In this document: in pieces, positions 24,811 to 33,007 of the stretch
Layout: each line of letters opens with the position of its first letter
How positions within the stretch are numbered: position 1 is the stretch's first letter
Assembly (NCBI RefSeq): GCF_004346095.1
Contig: NZ_SLZV01000027.1
Coordinates: forward strand, 1-43,379
Source of the DNA: Faecalimonas umbilicata
Lineage (GTDB): Bacteria; Bacillota; Clostridia; Lachnospirales; Lachnospiraceae
Length of the DNA: 43,379 bases
Reading direction: 5' to 3'
Notes under the pieces: generated by a model
Database searches by the model: none
The model's input: only the letters and a program-made list of their open reading frames with translations
Told to the model about the DNA's origin: nothing
Translations under genes and position numbers: made by a program

Positions 24811-26469
24811 CTACCCTTTCATCAAATGTAATTTTCGAAAAATCTTGACAAGCATATCTCCTTTTGGCATCGCATACAATTCTTCTTCTGTAAGTCCTCC
24901 GATCAGAATGAGTGCCACTGCGTAAACACCGACTGCCGCCACAAGCGCAAACAAGATTGGGAAAACTCTTCCACCGATCAAAACATCAAACAATTTGAAT
25001 ACCAGATAAGATACCACTCCCATCAAAAATGCTGCCATTGTAGGAAGCAGAAATGTTCGCTTCACTTCTTGATGGTATCCGACTGCCGTCTGGATCGAAT
25101 GTGCATTCAAAATACACATGCAGAGTGAAAACACAATATTTCCGACAACAATCGAATAGATATTCCATTTCAACATCACAAGCATCACAAAGACTGCCAC
25201 TAGATGGATTCCAAGAGAAATCAGAGCATTTCGAATCGGCACTGTCATCTTATCAAGACCCTGCAAGATGGAATTCTGTACCGTGGACAGACAGTAAAGC
25301 ACAACGGTAATCGATCCGAGGCTTAACATCGCCGCAGGAGTTTTTCTTTGATCTCCATAGAGCAGATTCATAAGCGGAGATGACAACATCAGAAATCCGA
25401 CAAAGCTTGGAATTGCGATCAACATCGTGAAGCGGATGGAATGATGGATCTTCCCATAAATCTGTTTTCGATCACCGACTGCGATCGCTCCAGCGAGACT
25501 TGGGATTGCAGACACACCGAGTGCACTTGCCATAGCAAGCGGAACATTGATCAGCGTATTATATTTTCCGGTATAAATTCCGAGCAGTGCCATGTAATCC
25601 TTCACAGCATGTCCCTGCGCCGCCATAATCTTACTAAACATTACCTGATCTAAAATCTGGTTGATGTTATAAACCGATGTACTGATAATAACCGGAGCAA
25701 TCGTAAATAATAATACCTTATAGATATTTCCATAGCTTTCCACAGAGGTACCGTGATCTCTTTTTAACTGCCGTTTCATCACTCCCTTGTAAGCATACAA
25801 CACAAACAGAACAAACAGGAGGCTTACAAATGCCCCGGCGACTGCACCGAGCGTTCCTCCTGCCGCACCATAGGCAGGTTCTAACAGTGGACTGTTCTTG
25901 CTTTTTGCTGCTTCTGCCCCTACCTTCAGCAGATAGCTTGCTCCTAAAATACTCACGATCGCATTGACGATCTGCTCGATCACCTGAGAAATCGCTGTCG
26001 GAATCATCGAACCGAGTCCCTGGAAATATCCTCGTACGACTCCCATAACTGCCACGATAAACAGTCCTGGCGCCAATACTCTAAGTGCATAGGCACTTGG
26101 CGCTGATGCCATTACCTTATCTGCAAAGAAATCTGCTCCAAAAAAAACGACCAGTGCAGCAAGGAGCCCTACACCGATTGCAAATAGAATAGATCCTTTA
26201 AAAATCGCCATCGCATTTTTATATTCCTTTTTTGCCACACGGGCAGACACAAGCTTTGAGACTGCAAGCGGCAGACTAAAGGAGGAAAGGATCAGCGCAA
26301 TTGCATAGACCTCAAACGCATAGCCATAAAACCCCATTCCTTCATCCCCGAGAATATTTGTCAGAGGAATCTTGTAGGCTGCTCCAATAATCTTTGCAAT
26401 GACGGCTGCTGCTGCAAGGATCGCACCCTGCAGTAGAAAACCGCTGTTTTTATTAATTTGTTTCGTCAT
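24811..26469 (-). CDS. SpoVB/MurJ-like lipid flippase (MOP superfamily)
   Basis: A 552-residue polytopic protein of the polysaccharide-flippase (MVF/SpoVB) family, with about 14 membrane helices. The N terminus (GFLLQGAILAAAAVIAKIIG) and RVLAPGLFIVAVMGVVRGYFQGLGSM are characteristic. Members move undecaprenyl-linked peptidoglycan or polysaccharide precursors across the membrane; SpoVB acts in spore cortex synthesis. Whether this copy is a sporulation or general wall flippase cannot be decided, although yqfC/yqfD nearby favour sporulation. GAGGG precedes ATG 26469, 15 bases after ybeY. Confidence 0.85.
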   Translation of the reverse strand: MTKQINKNSGFLLQGAILAAAAVIAKIIGAAYKIPLTNILGDEGMGFYGYAFEVYAIALILSSFSLPLAVSKLVSARVAKKEYKNAMAIFKGSILFAIGVGLLAALVVFFGADFFADKVMASAPSAYALRVLAPGLFIVAVMGVVRGYFQGLGSMIPTAISQVIEQIVNAIVSILGASYLLKVGAEAAKSKNSPLLEPAYGAAGGTLGAVAGAFVSLLFVLFVLYAYKGVMKRQLKRDHGTSVESYGNIYKVLLFTIAPVIISTSVYNINQILDQVMFSKIMAAQGHAVKDYMALLGIYTGKYNTLINVPLAMASALGVSAIPSLAGAIAVGDRKQIYGKIHHSIRFTMLIAIPSFVGFLMLSSPLMNLLYGDQRKTPAAMLSLGSITVVLYCLSTVQNSILQGLDKMTVPIRNALISLGIHLVAVFVMLVMLKWNIYSIVVGNIVFSLCMCILNAHSIQTAVGYHQEVKRTFLLPTMAAFLMGVVSYLVFKLFDVLIGGRVFPILFALVAAVGVYAVALILIGGLTEEELYAMPKGDMLVKIFRKLHLMKG

Positions 26470-26484
26470 ATTATCCCTCTTTTG

Positions 26485-26979
26485 TTATCTTAATATATTG
26501 AGCCGCTCAAGGATCTCCCTCTGCTTTTGCTCCATCACAGCACGTTCATCCTCTTCCATGTGGTCATAACCAAACAGATGCAGCATACTGTGTGCCACAA
26601 GAAAGGCAAATTCCCTCTCTTCCGTATGTCCATACTCTTCAGCCTGTGCAGTTACCTTCTCCTTGGAAATCACAATATCCCCAAGCATCAGTTCTCCTGA
26701 TTCTGGATGAAAATAAGAGTCATCTTCCTCAAGGAACTCAAAATCTCCTGGAGTTCCATAGTCAACCATCGGGAAGGATAACACATCCGTCGCACGGTCG
26801 ATTTCCCGAAATTGCCGATTCATTTCACGAATTTCTTCATTCATCGTCAAAAGCAAGTTCACTTCTGTTTCATAGGGACACTGCTCGTAGTCCACTGCCT
26901 CGGCGATAACTTTTTCAGCCAGTTTTCTGCAGTCAAACGGGAGCTGATACGCTCCCTCTTCCTCAAAATAAACGGTCAT
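26485..26979 (-). CDS. ybeY: YbeY endoribonuclease, 16S rRNA maturation factor
   Basis: A 164-residue single-strand-specific metallo-RNase needed for 16S rRNA 3'-end processing and ribosome quality control. The zinc-binding triad is visible in HSMLHLFGYDH (His130, His134, His140). The upstream pattern NRQFREIDRATDVLSFPM and GELMLGDIVIS are also family hallmarks. ATG 26979 is preceded by AAGGAG and follows the phoH stop directly. In Bacilli it lies with pgpH, dgkA, cdd and era, none of which is here. Confidence 0.95.
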   Translation of the reverse strand: MTVYFEEEGAYQLPFDCRKLAEKVIAEAVDYEQCPYETEVNLLLTMNEEIREMNRQFREIDRATDVLSFPMVDYGTPGDFEFLEEDDSYFHPESGELMLGDIVISKEKVTAQAEEYGHTEEREFAFLVAHSMLHLFGYDHMEEDERAVMEQKQREILERLNILR

Positions 26980-27978
26980 TTATTTCTTTCTCCTTCGTTC
27001 TTTTCCTATATTTTTCGCGCTGCTTTTCTTCTCATATTCTTCGTATGCCTTGACGATTTTTTGAACAAGCGGGTGTCTGACAACATCTTTACTCGTCAAT
27101 CTGCAGATACTGATATCCTCCAGATTTTTTACAACATTGACTGCCACATCAAGCCCGGAGGTTGTTCCCGCCGGGAGATCCTTCTGTGTAGAATCTCCGG
27201 TGATCACTACTTTTGATCCAAACCCAATCCTTGTCAGAAACATCTTCATCTGCGCTGGAGTTGTATTCTGCGCCTCATCAAGAATAATAAATGCATTATC
27301 TAATGTACGTCCTCGCATGTAGGCGAGGGGAGCCACTTCAATCAACCCTTTTTCCGAATTTTTCAAAAAGCTCTCCGCCCCCATGATCTGATACAGTGCA
27401 TCGTAGAGCGGTCTTAAATAGGGATCGATCTTGCTCTGCAGATCTCCCGGCAAAAATCCAAGTTTTTCTCCTGCCTCGATGGCAGGTCTCGTCAAGATGA
27501 TCCTGCCCACCTCATTGTTCTTAAATGCAGTGATCGCCATTGCCATCGCAAGGTATGTCTTTCCAGTTCCTGCAGGTCCAAGTCCGAATACGATCATCTG
27601 ATCACGAATTGCATCTACATATTTTTTCTGTCCGAGTGTCTTTGGTTTGATTGGTTTTCCCTGAAGTGTATGACAGATGATATCCTTATCAATCTCCACA
27701 ATCCCCGCTTCCTGATCTTCCAATACGAGCGACAGCGCATAATCTACATTCTGCTCTGTGATTGTATTCCCTCTCTCTGAGAGAGCTGTCAGCTGCGTCA
27801 ATGTCCTCTTTGCCTGACTTACACGCGCTGCATCTCCAAGAATCTTTACCTTTCCATCTCTTGCGATCAATGTCACATGAAGTGTCCGCTCGATCTTCTT
27901 TGCAAATGCATCAAACTGTCCGAAGACATTCTGCTCATGTTCCACTGGTATTTCTATGATTTCTTCCAGAATACTCAT
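26980..27978 (-). CDS. phoH: PhoH-like ATPase
   Basis: A 332-residue protein with an N-terminal KH-like region (about 20-75) and a C-terminal ATPase domain. Walker A is GPAGTGKT (134-141) and Walker B is AFIILDEAQN, followed by TRIGFGSKVVITGD. PhoH proteins are thought to act in RNA metabolism with YbeY. The start codon follows the yqfD stop without a gap, and AAGGGG is the binding site. Confidence 0.94.
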   Translation of the reverse strand: MSILEEIIEIPVEHEQNVFGQFDAFAKKIERTLHVTLIARDGKVKILGDAARVSQAKRTLTQLTALSERGNTITEQNVDYALSLVLEDQEAGIVEIDKDIICHTLQGKPIKPKTLGQKKYVDAIRDQMIVFGLGPAGTGKTYLAMAMAITAFKNNEVGRIILTRPAIEAGEKLGFLPGDLQSKIDPYLRPLYDALYQIMGAESFLKNSEKGLIEVAPLAYMRGRTLDNAFIILDEAQNTTPAQMKMFLTRIGFGSKVVITGDSTQKDLPAGTTSGLDVAVNVVKNLEDISICRLTSKDVVRHPLVQKIVKAYEEYEKKSSAKNIGKERRRKK

Positions 27979-29211
27979 TTACTGTTCCCCTTCTGTTTTT
28001 TGTTCTACTTCTATAATTTCGGTTTCTCTCTGTTCCCCCGCCGGTTCGATCAGGGTCAATGTTCCCTTTGCGGTGGCGAGATTTTGACCTATGTGTATTT
28101 TAACATTATTTTCAAGAATTTGAACCCCCTTTTTCTCTAATTCCCCACAGAATCTGTGAAAATTTTCACTGAGCATCGTCTGGACCTCTTCTTTTCCATA
28201 TAGTTTCTTATTCAGACGATACTCTCGTTCCCTCTCCATTCCATGAGAAACCGGAAGTACAAAATGTTCTCCTAATGTCCACCGATACTCCTCTGTCAGC
28301 CGCTCTGCGTGTTGATACTGATTTTTTGTCGTCCCAACAGAAACCTTTATATCGTTCCATTTGAGATAGTATTTCCGACGCTCCTTCTCTGTATAGATCT
28401 TTTTCTCGTAAGCGCGCTCCATCTTCTCTTCATATGGACAGACCGTCTGTACAAAAATATCTGCATCCGCAGTCTGATATTGATAACCAATCACTTCTTT
28501 ACTGTCATTTAATACTTCCACCCTCCCCGAAACAAGGAGATCTCCCTTTTTCACCGCATCCCCGGCGTGGACAAGCGGTACCCCTTTGCGCGTGATCATC
28601 TCAGTTACAACCCCGTCTTTGTCCGCAACAATATCAGAAGGCTTCTCCATCTCTGTGGCAGGCATTGTAATCGTATCACTGTTTTCCTTCACCTGAATCA
28701 TCAGTCTTGTTCCTTTCACGTACGCAGATACCCAGATAATATCGTCAAACTGCTGCCGGATATCCTTTACGATCTGCTCACAGTCCACATCTTTTCGAAG
28801 CATCCCGTGTACCGTATTTTTTTCTTCCAGAAAAGCAAGAATCGTCTCATCTGTTCTCGTCTGATTGCCATCTATATGGATATTCCAGATAAAAAGAGAA
28901 AGAAGATAAACAATCATCACACACCCGACCGCCCCGCAGAAAAACATTTTTCGTTTTCGATATTTATGGAAAAAGAACGGCAGTCCAAACCGTTCCTCAA
29001 TGGTAACCTTTGTCTTTGTCTTTTTTAAAACTGGCTTTAACTTCCGAAATCCACGAATGCTGATATACATTTCATAATCTCTCCCGTGCGGGGACAGCCC
29101 CCACAGAAGAATCCCCCGGTTTCGGCATAAGTTTAAAAACCGTTCAGGGGAAGTGCTGGTTACACAAATCCGAAGGTAACCTTTCAAATAACGCATGAGT
29201 AAAACAAACAT
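27979..29211 (-). CDS. yqfD: sporulation protein YqfD
   Basis: A 410-residue protein with one membrane helix at about residues 92-112 (FFCGAVGCVMIVYLLSLFIW), a short cytoplasmic start and a large outer part. Family marks include ICVTSTSPERFLNLCRNRGI, the polar GDAVKKGDLLVSG loop and the glycine-flanked PVSHGMEREREY stretch. YqfD is made in the mother cell under sigma-E in Bacillus and is needed for normal sporulation; in Clostridia it is widely conserved. AGGAGG precedes ATG 29211. Confidence 0.92.
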   Translation of the reverse strand: MFVLLMRYLKGYLRICVTSTSPERFLNLCRNRGILLWGLSPHGRDYEMYISIRGFRKLKPVLKKTKTKVTIEERFGLPFFFHKYRKRKMFFCGAVGCVMIVYLLSLFIWNIHIDGNQTRTDETILAFLEEKNTVHGMLRKDVDCEQIVKDIRQQFDDIIWVSAYVKGTRLMIQVKENSDTITMPATEMEKPSDIVADKDGVVTEMITRKGVPLVHAGDAVKKGDLLVSGRVEVLNDSKEVIGYQYQTADADIFVQTVCPYEEKMERAYEKKIYTEKERRKYYLKWNDIKVSVGTTKNQYQHAERLTEEYRWTLGEHFVLPVSHGMEREREYRLNKKLYGKEEVQTMLSENFHRFCGELEKKGVQILENNVKIHIGQNLATAKGTLTLIEPAGEQRETEIIEVEQKTEGEQ

Positions 29212-29268
29212 AGGATCCTCCTGGAACTATTTTCCGATTGCTTCAGAAACCAATGTGAAACATCCCGA

Positions 29269-29568
29269 TCACACGTATTCCATAGCCGTAATTCTCCCGG
29301 TGATCTTCATCTCATCGTTCATATAATATTCAATTTGCAGATGTTTCCCGGTAAAGCGGATCTGCCCACACTTTGTCTGCACCCGCACAAGCGAATCGGT
29401 ATATTCTAAAATCCCTCTGTAATTTTCCACGCACGCTTCGGATCTCCCAGTTACATGCACAACCGGAAGTCCCAGTGCCAGATCTTTCGGAAGATTTGCC
29501 GCTTCCGCCATTTTATGTTTAAATGTCCCTTTTTCATACTCTCGACTCATAGGAAATGCCATACACAT
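29269..29568 (-). CDS. yqfC: sporulation protein YqfC (YabP family)
   Basis: Up to 99 residues; the family core ANLPKDLALGLPVVHVTGR...ENYRGILEYTDSLVRVQTK...GITGRI-like strands is clear. The start is uncertain: ATG 29568 lies inside a 16-base hairpin and has no Shine-Dalgarno sequence; ATG 29550 and 29511 are alternatives, the second giving a length closer to other family members. It stands directly upstream of yqfD, as in Bacillus, where both are sigma-E genes. Confidence 0.85.
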   Translation of the reverse strand: MCMAFPMSREYEKGTFKHKMAEAANLPKDLALGLPVVHVTGRSEACVENYRGILEYTDSLVRVQTKCGQIRFTGKHLQIEYYMNDEMKITGRITAMEYV

Positions 29569-29596
29569 ACTTTTTATCTTAAGTATATGTATGGCA
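29557..29596. promoter_or_regulatory. 16-bp hairpin across the yqfC start, possible sigma-E promoter
   Basis: TGCCATACAcATACTT pairs with AAGTATaTGTATGGCA apart from one mismatch, with an eight-base loop. It lies between glyA and yqfC and covers the first yqfC ATG. On the minus strand CATACATA (29586-29593) resembles a sigma-E -10 box, with GAATAAT 16 bases upstream as a loose -35. It has no T run, so it is a poor terminator for glyA. Confidence 0.4.
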
Positions 29597-29610
29597 CAGC
29601 AAATTATTCA

Positions 29611-30852
29611 TTATTCATAGATTGGATAACGGCTGCAGATCTCATTGACAGCTGCACGGATCTCATCCGCCTTCGTATCAAAATCTGTCACTGTCAGTTT
29701 GATCAGATGGCTAATGGTCTTCATATCCTCTTCCTTAAGTCCCCTTGTGGTAACTGCAGGTGTACCAATTCGGATACCGCTTGTCACAAATGGACTGGCC
29801 GGATCATTTGGAACTGCATTTTTATTGACAGTAATATATACATTGTCCAGTCGATTCTGAAGTTCTTTTCCTGTAATGTTCATATTTTGCAGATCTACAA
29901 GCATCAGATGATTGTCTGTTCCGTTGCTCACAAGATGAAATCCCTCTTCCATCAATGCAGAGGACAATGCTTTTGCATTTTTTACCACCTGTTCCTGATA
30001 CGTCCGAAACTCCGGCTTTAATGCCTCCCCGAAGCAGACAGCCTTCGCTGCGATCACATGCATCAGAGGACCTCCCTGTGTTCCCGGGAAAATTGCTTTA
30101 TCAATCTGTTTTGCATACTCCTTTTTACAGAGGATCATACCGCCACGCGGTCCTCGCAATGTTTTATGCGTCGTCGTCGATACCACATCTGCGTAGAGTA
30201 CCGGATTCTGATGAAGTCCTGCCGCAACAAGCCCTGCGATATGTGCCATATCCACGAAAAGATAAGCTCCGACTTCCTTTGCAATCTCTGCAAACAGATC
30301 AAACCGGATTTCCCTCGGATATGCTGAAGCGCCCGCGACGATCATCTTCGGTTGATGTTTCAGGGCAAGGCGCCTGATCTCTTCGTAATCCAGCACTCCA
30401 TCGGCATTGACATTATACGGAATAAAATGATACAGACGTCCCGAAATGTTGACCGGAGATCCATGGGTCAGGTGCCCACCGTGTGCAAGGTTCATTCCCA
30501 TTACCGTATCTCCCGGCTCCAAAAACGCCTGATATACAGCAAGATTTGCGCTTGCACCGGAATGCGGCTGCACACATGCATGTTCTGCACCAAACAGCTC
30601 CTTTGCCCGCTCAATTGCCAGATCTTCCAATACGTCAACTTCCTCGCAGCCGCCATAATATCGTTTCTCCGGATACCCTTCTGCATACTTGTTTGTCGGA
30701 ACCGTTCCCATTGCCAGCATCACTGCCGGGGATACAATATTTTCAGACGCGATCAGTTCCAGATTCCGCTGCTGTCTGTGATACTCTGCATACAAAGCTT
30801 TTCCCACTGCTTCATCACAAGATGAAATGTAATCCATGATTTCACGAACCAT
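29611..30852 (-). CDS. glyA: serine hydroxymethyltransferase
   Basis: A 413-residue PLP enzyme that interconverts serine and glycine and charges tetrahydrofolate with a one-carbon unit. ATG 30852 is used, seven bases behind AAGGAGG; the frame is open to 30885. The PLP lysine lies in [14 protein letters not shown] (Lys230 from this start). Other marks: [28 protein letters not shown] and [12 protein letters not shown]. It has its own promoter and a 5' leader of about 100 bases. Its neighbour genes are on the same strand, but the hairpin downstream separates it from yqfC. Confidence 0.97.
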   Translation of the reverse strand: MVREIMDYISSCDEAVGKALYAEYHRQQRNLELIASENIVSPAVMLAMGTVPTNKYAEGYPEKRYYGGCEEVDVLEDLAIERAKELFGAEHACVQPHSGASANLAVYQAFLEPGDTVMGMNLAHGGHLTHGSPVNISGRLYHFIPYNVNADGVLDYEEIRRLALKHQPKMIVAGASAYPREIRFDLFAEIAKEVGAYLFVDMAHIAGLVAAGLHQNPVLYADVVSTTTHKTLRGPRGGMILCKKEYAKQIDKAIFPGTQGGPLMHVIAAKAVCFGEALKPEFRTYQEQVVKNAKALSSALMEEGFHLVSNGTDNHLMLVDLQNMNITGKELQNRLDNVYITVNKNAVPNDPASPFVTSGIRIGTPAVTTRGLKEEDMKTISHLIKLTVTDFDTKADEIRAAVNEICSRYPIYE

Positions 30853-30912
30853 ATGTTTTCCTCCTTTTCTACACGTACTTCCCATCTAAAGGGAATATTG
30901 TAGGTTTTTGTC

Positions 30913-30944
30913 AGAAAAATAACAGTTTTTTTGATTATTTTTCT
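30913..30944 (-). promoter_or_regulatory. hairpin in the glyA leader
   Basis: AGAAAAATAA and TTATTTTTCT form a perfect 10-base stem in the glyA untranslated leader, not followed by a T run. No glycine or purine riboswitch pattern was recognised around it. Confidence 0.4.
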
Positions 30945-30963
30945 GCAATGATCATCTGCCTTC

Positions 30964-30992
30964 ATTGTATAAAATCATGTCCGAAAAATCAA
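30964..30992 (-). promoter_or_regulatory. promoter of glyA
   Basis: On the minus strand TTGATT, a 17-base spacer and TACAAT lie about 110 bases before the glyA start. Confidence 0.65.
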
Positions 30993-31010
30993 TATCCAAT
31001 ACAGGTTTTC

Positions 31011-31736
31011 TTATTCGAGATCCATCCGCCCGCTTTTTGCGATCACTCGGTCAATAAATCTGGATGCCTCACTTCTTGTCATAGCTTCCAGATCCTCCGG
31101 GACCGCAATCCGATGCCAGCCGCACAACTTTTCCAAATACCGTTTTTGCTTCTCTGTCGCCGGCTGTTCTTTTCTCGGTTGATAGAAAAGTGGTTCCGGC
31201 ACAAATAGATTTGGTTCCTTTTCCTCAAAATAATGCCCCAGGCAGTGATATAGTTTTGCCGTTGCAAGGGCGTCGTGATATGCCCGGTGTGCCGCATCAT
31301 TTTTGATCTGATAGTGTACACACAATGCTTCGAGACTCCTTGATTCCAGATCCTTATGCACTTTTCTGGCAATCTTTAACGTATCTATCCCTCTTCGCTC
31401 AAAAGAATGCTGATACTTACAAGCATATCGTTTCATAAACTTATAATCAAACAGAATATTGTGTCCGAGCAGCACTTCTTCCCCACAAAAACCCATAAAA
31501 TCATCAATGACCTCTTTTGTATTTCTCGCATGTGCCACCATTTCATTTGTGATCCCGGTAATTTGTGTGATCATCGGAGAAATCTCTTCTGCCGGCTTCA
31601 AAAACTCCATGAAACGATCCGTCACTTTTCCATCTGTCACTTTCACAGCGCCAATCTCAATAATACTGTCTCTCTCTTCGCTGAGTCCGGTCGTCTCAAG
31701 GTCAAACGCTACATAGGTTTTAATCAATCGCTTCAC
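31011..31736 (-). CDS. DnaQ-like 3'-5' exonuclease with extra C-terminal domain
   Basis: A 241-residue protein with a DEDDh exonuclease domain: YVAFDLETTGL (Exo I), LGHNILFDYKFM (Exo II) and HRAYHDALATAKLY (Exo III). About 60 residues follow the domain: TEKQKRYLEKLCGWH...MTRSEASRFIDRVI, a short helical segment found in some other Firmicutes proteins. Such stand-alone exonucleases trim DNA or RNA ends; the substrate is not known. The frame begins at GTG 31736, but TTG 31727 is better spaced from GAGGTG. It overlaps the preceding GNAT gene by 17 bases and is the last gene of the operon. Confidence 0.85.
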   Translation of the reverse strand: MKRLIKTYVAFDLETTGLSEERDSIIEIGAVKVTDGKVTDRFMEFLKPAEEISPMITQITGITNEMVAHARNTKEVIDDFMGFCGEEVLLGHNILFDYKFMKRYACKYQHSFERRGIDTLKIARKVHKDLESRSLEALCVHYQIKNDAAHRAYHDALATAKLYHCLGHYFEEKEPNLFVPEPLFYQPRKEQPATEKQKRYLEKLCGWHRIAVPEDLEAMTRSEASRFIDRVIAKSGRMDLE

Positions 31737-32226
31737 CTCTTTCTAGGAGCATATCATACCAGATAGCTCCCCCGTGGACAGACTGTGACTTTCCAAGATT
31801 TCGGTATCCAAACCGTTCGTAATACGGAATCAGCCGTTCCTTGCAAGTAAGGATCATTCCTTTCTTTCCCCGCTTCCATGCATCTGCAATCAGATGTTCC
31901 ATAAGATCTGCTGCAATCCCTCTTCGCTGGTACTGTGGGAGTACATCCAGTCCAAACACAGACTGATACGCCCCTTCTGGACTGTGATATGTCACATCTG
32001 CAAACATTTCATCACAGATGGTAGTCCGGTCTGTTACACAACCATTGATGAAACCAATCACCTCCCCATGCGGCATCTCTGCCACAAAGAAACAGTCTCC
32101 AAATGTCTCCAGGCGCTTCTGGATCGCCTCCTTGGAAGCTGCCTCACTCACCGGAAAACAGCATGCCTCCACGTCGGCAAGTGCAGCAAGATCTGACTGC
32201 TTTGCCTTTCTAATCTGATATTCCAT
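31720..32226 (-). CDS. GNAT-family N-acetyltransferase (AANAT-like)
   Basis: A 168-residue GNAT. It shows DLAALADVEACCFPVSEAAS at the N terminus, FVAEMPHGEVIGFINGCVTD, SVFGLDVLPQYQRRGIAADLMEHL (acetyl-CoA loop QRRGIA) and a C-terminal ERFGYRNLGKS. This organisation resembles arylalkylamine-type acetyltransferases of Firmicutes. It is read in the operon between the YkgJ and exonuclease genes. The substrate is unknown. Confidence 0.82.
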   Translation of the reverse strand: MEYQIRKAKQSDLAALADVEACCFPVSEAASKEAIQKRLETFGDCFFVAEMPHGEVIGFINGCVTDRTTICDEMFADVTYHSPEGAYQSVFGLDVLPQYQRRGIAADLMEHLIADAWKRGKKGMILTCKERLIPYYERFGYRNLGKSQSVHGGAIWYDMLLERGEAID

Positions 32227-32282
32227 TTCCTTCGTATCTCCTTCCTATCATCGTTCCGTAAAGTTCTCTGTCAAAAAACCTG

Positions 32283-32945
32283 CTATCGGAAAACCTTCTT
32301 TGCTCTTGCAAGCCTTTCTGCAAACTGCTCATAAAATGTACGCTCTTTCTCATACGGTGTCAGAAAAAATTCCTGCAAAAGGTATAGATTGCTCTCACGG
32401 CTTGTCTTTTCATCTCCCAGTTTTAAAAGTCTGTCCTGCATCTCCAATATAAAATCATGCCATGCGTTGATAAACTGTTCATTCTTTTTTAATTCCGGGG
32501 TATCGATCCACTTCTTTACTTTCACTTTCGTCTTTGGTTCCTTCGGACATTCGTGTATTTGCAGAAAATACTGAAAACGATGGTTCTCATAATATCTTCC
32601 AAGCGGGAACAGACGACAAATACCCGGACGATGCGGATGAATGGAACATCTCCCCTCTGCATTGAGAAAAGCACATGCTTCCTCCGCTCCGGTCATTTTT
32701 AAGTTTGGTAAGATTACACTATCTACTACATTAAGCTCTACATACTTTTGCAGTAATTGCTCAAAAGTCATCTCTAACTGCGTTGTCAGCCGAAAAATAT
32801 CAAGCGGATCCAGCACAATCGATGTTCCCATCCCCCGGCAGCAGGCAGAACAGCCCTGGCAATCCCCGCATCCTGCTTTCACCAAGTCATTTTCTGTATA
32901 AAGCCTACCGTCCGATATTTCTTTCAGATCTATTTCTCTTCTCAT
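32283..32945 (-). CDS. YkgJ-family cysteine-cluster protein
   Basis: A 220-residue protein with the CxxCxxCC signature at residues 26-36 (CGDCQGCSACC), followed by FRLTTQLEMTFEQLL, CAFLNAEGRCSIHPHRPGICRLFPLG and one more Cys in HECP. These cysteines suggest a Zn2+ or Fe-S site. Family function is not established. GGGAGA precedes ATG 32945. It lies 62 bases after helD in the same operon. Confidence 0.85.
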   Translation of the reverse strand: MRREIDLKEISDGRLYTENDLVKAGCGDCQGCSACCRGMGTSIVLDPLDIFRLTTQLEMTFEQLLQKYVELNVVDSVILPNLKMTGAEEACAFLNAEGRCSIHPHRPGICRLFPLGRYYENHRFQYFLQIHECPKEPKTKVKVKKWIDTPELKKNEQFINAWHDFILEMQDRLLKLGDEKTSRESNLYLLQEFFLTPYEKERTFYEQFAERLARAKKVFR

Positions 32946-33007
32946 GTTTCTCTCCCGTTCTTCTTACAGATTGTTCGCTATAGGAAGCCCACTTCCCGAC
33001 ATCTGTC

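Noticed and set aside
29455-30021. 188-codon plus-strand frame opposite glyA and yqfC
   Set aside because: It is antisense to two clear genes, has no domain and no start signal; other long plus frames at 30352-30839 and 22730-23215 are the same kind of shadow.
30853-31010. Glycine or THF riboswitch before glyA
   Set aside because: The leader contains one AT-rich hairpin only; the conserved cores of these riboswitches were not seen.
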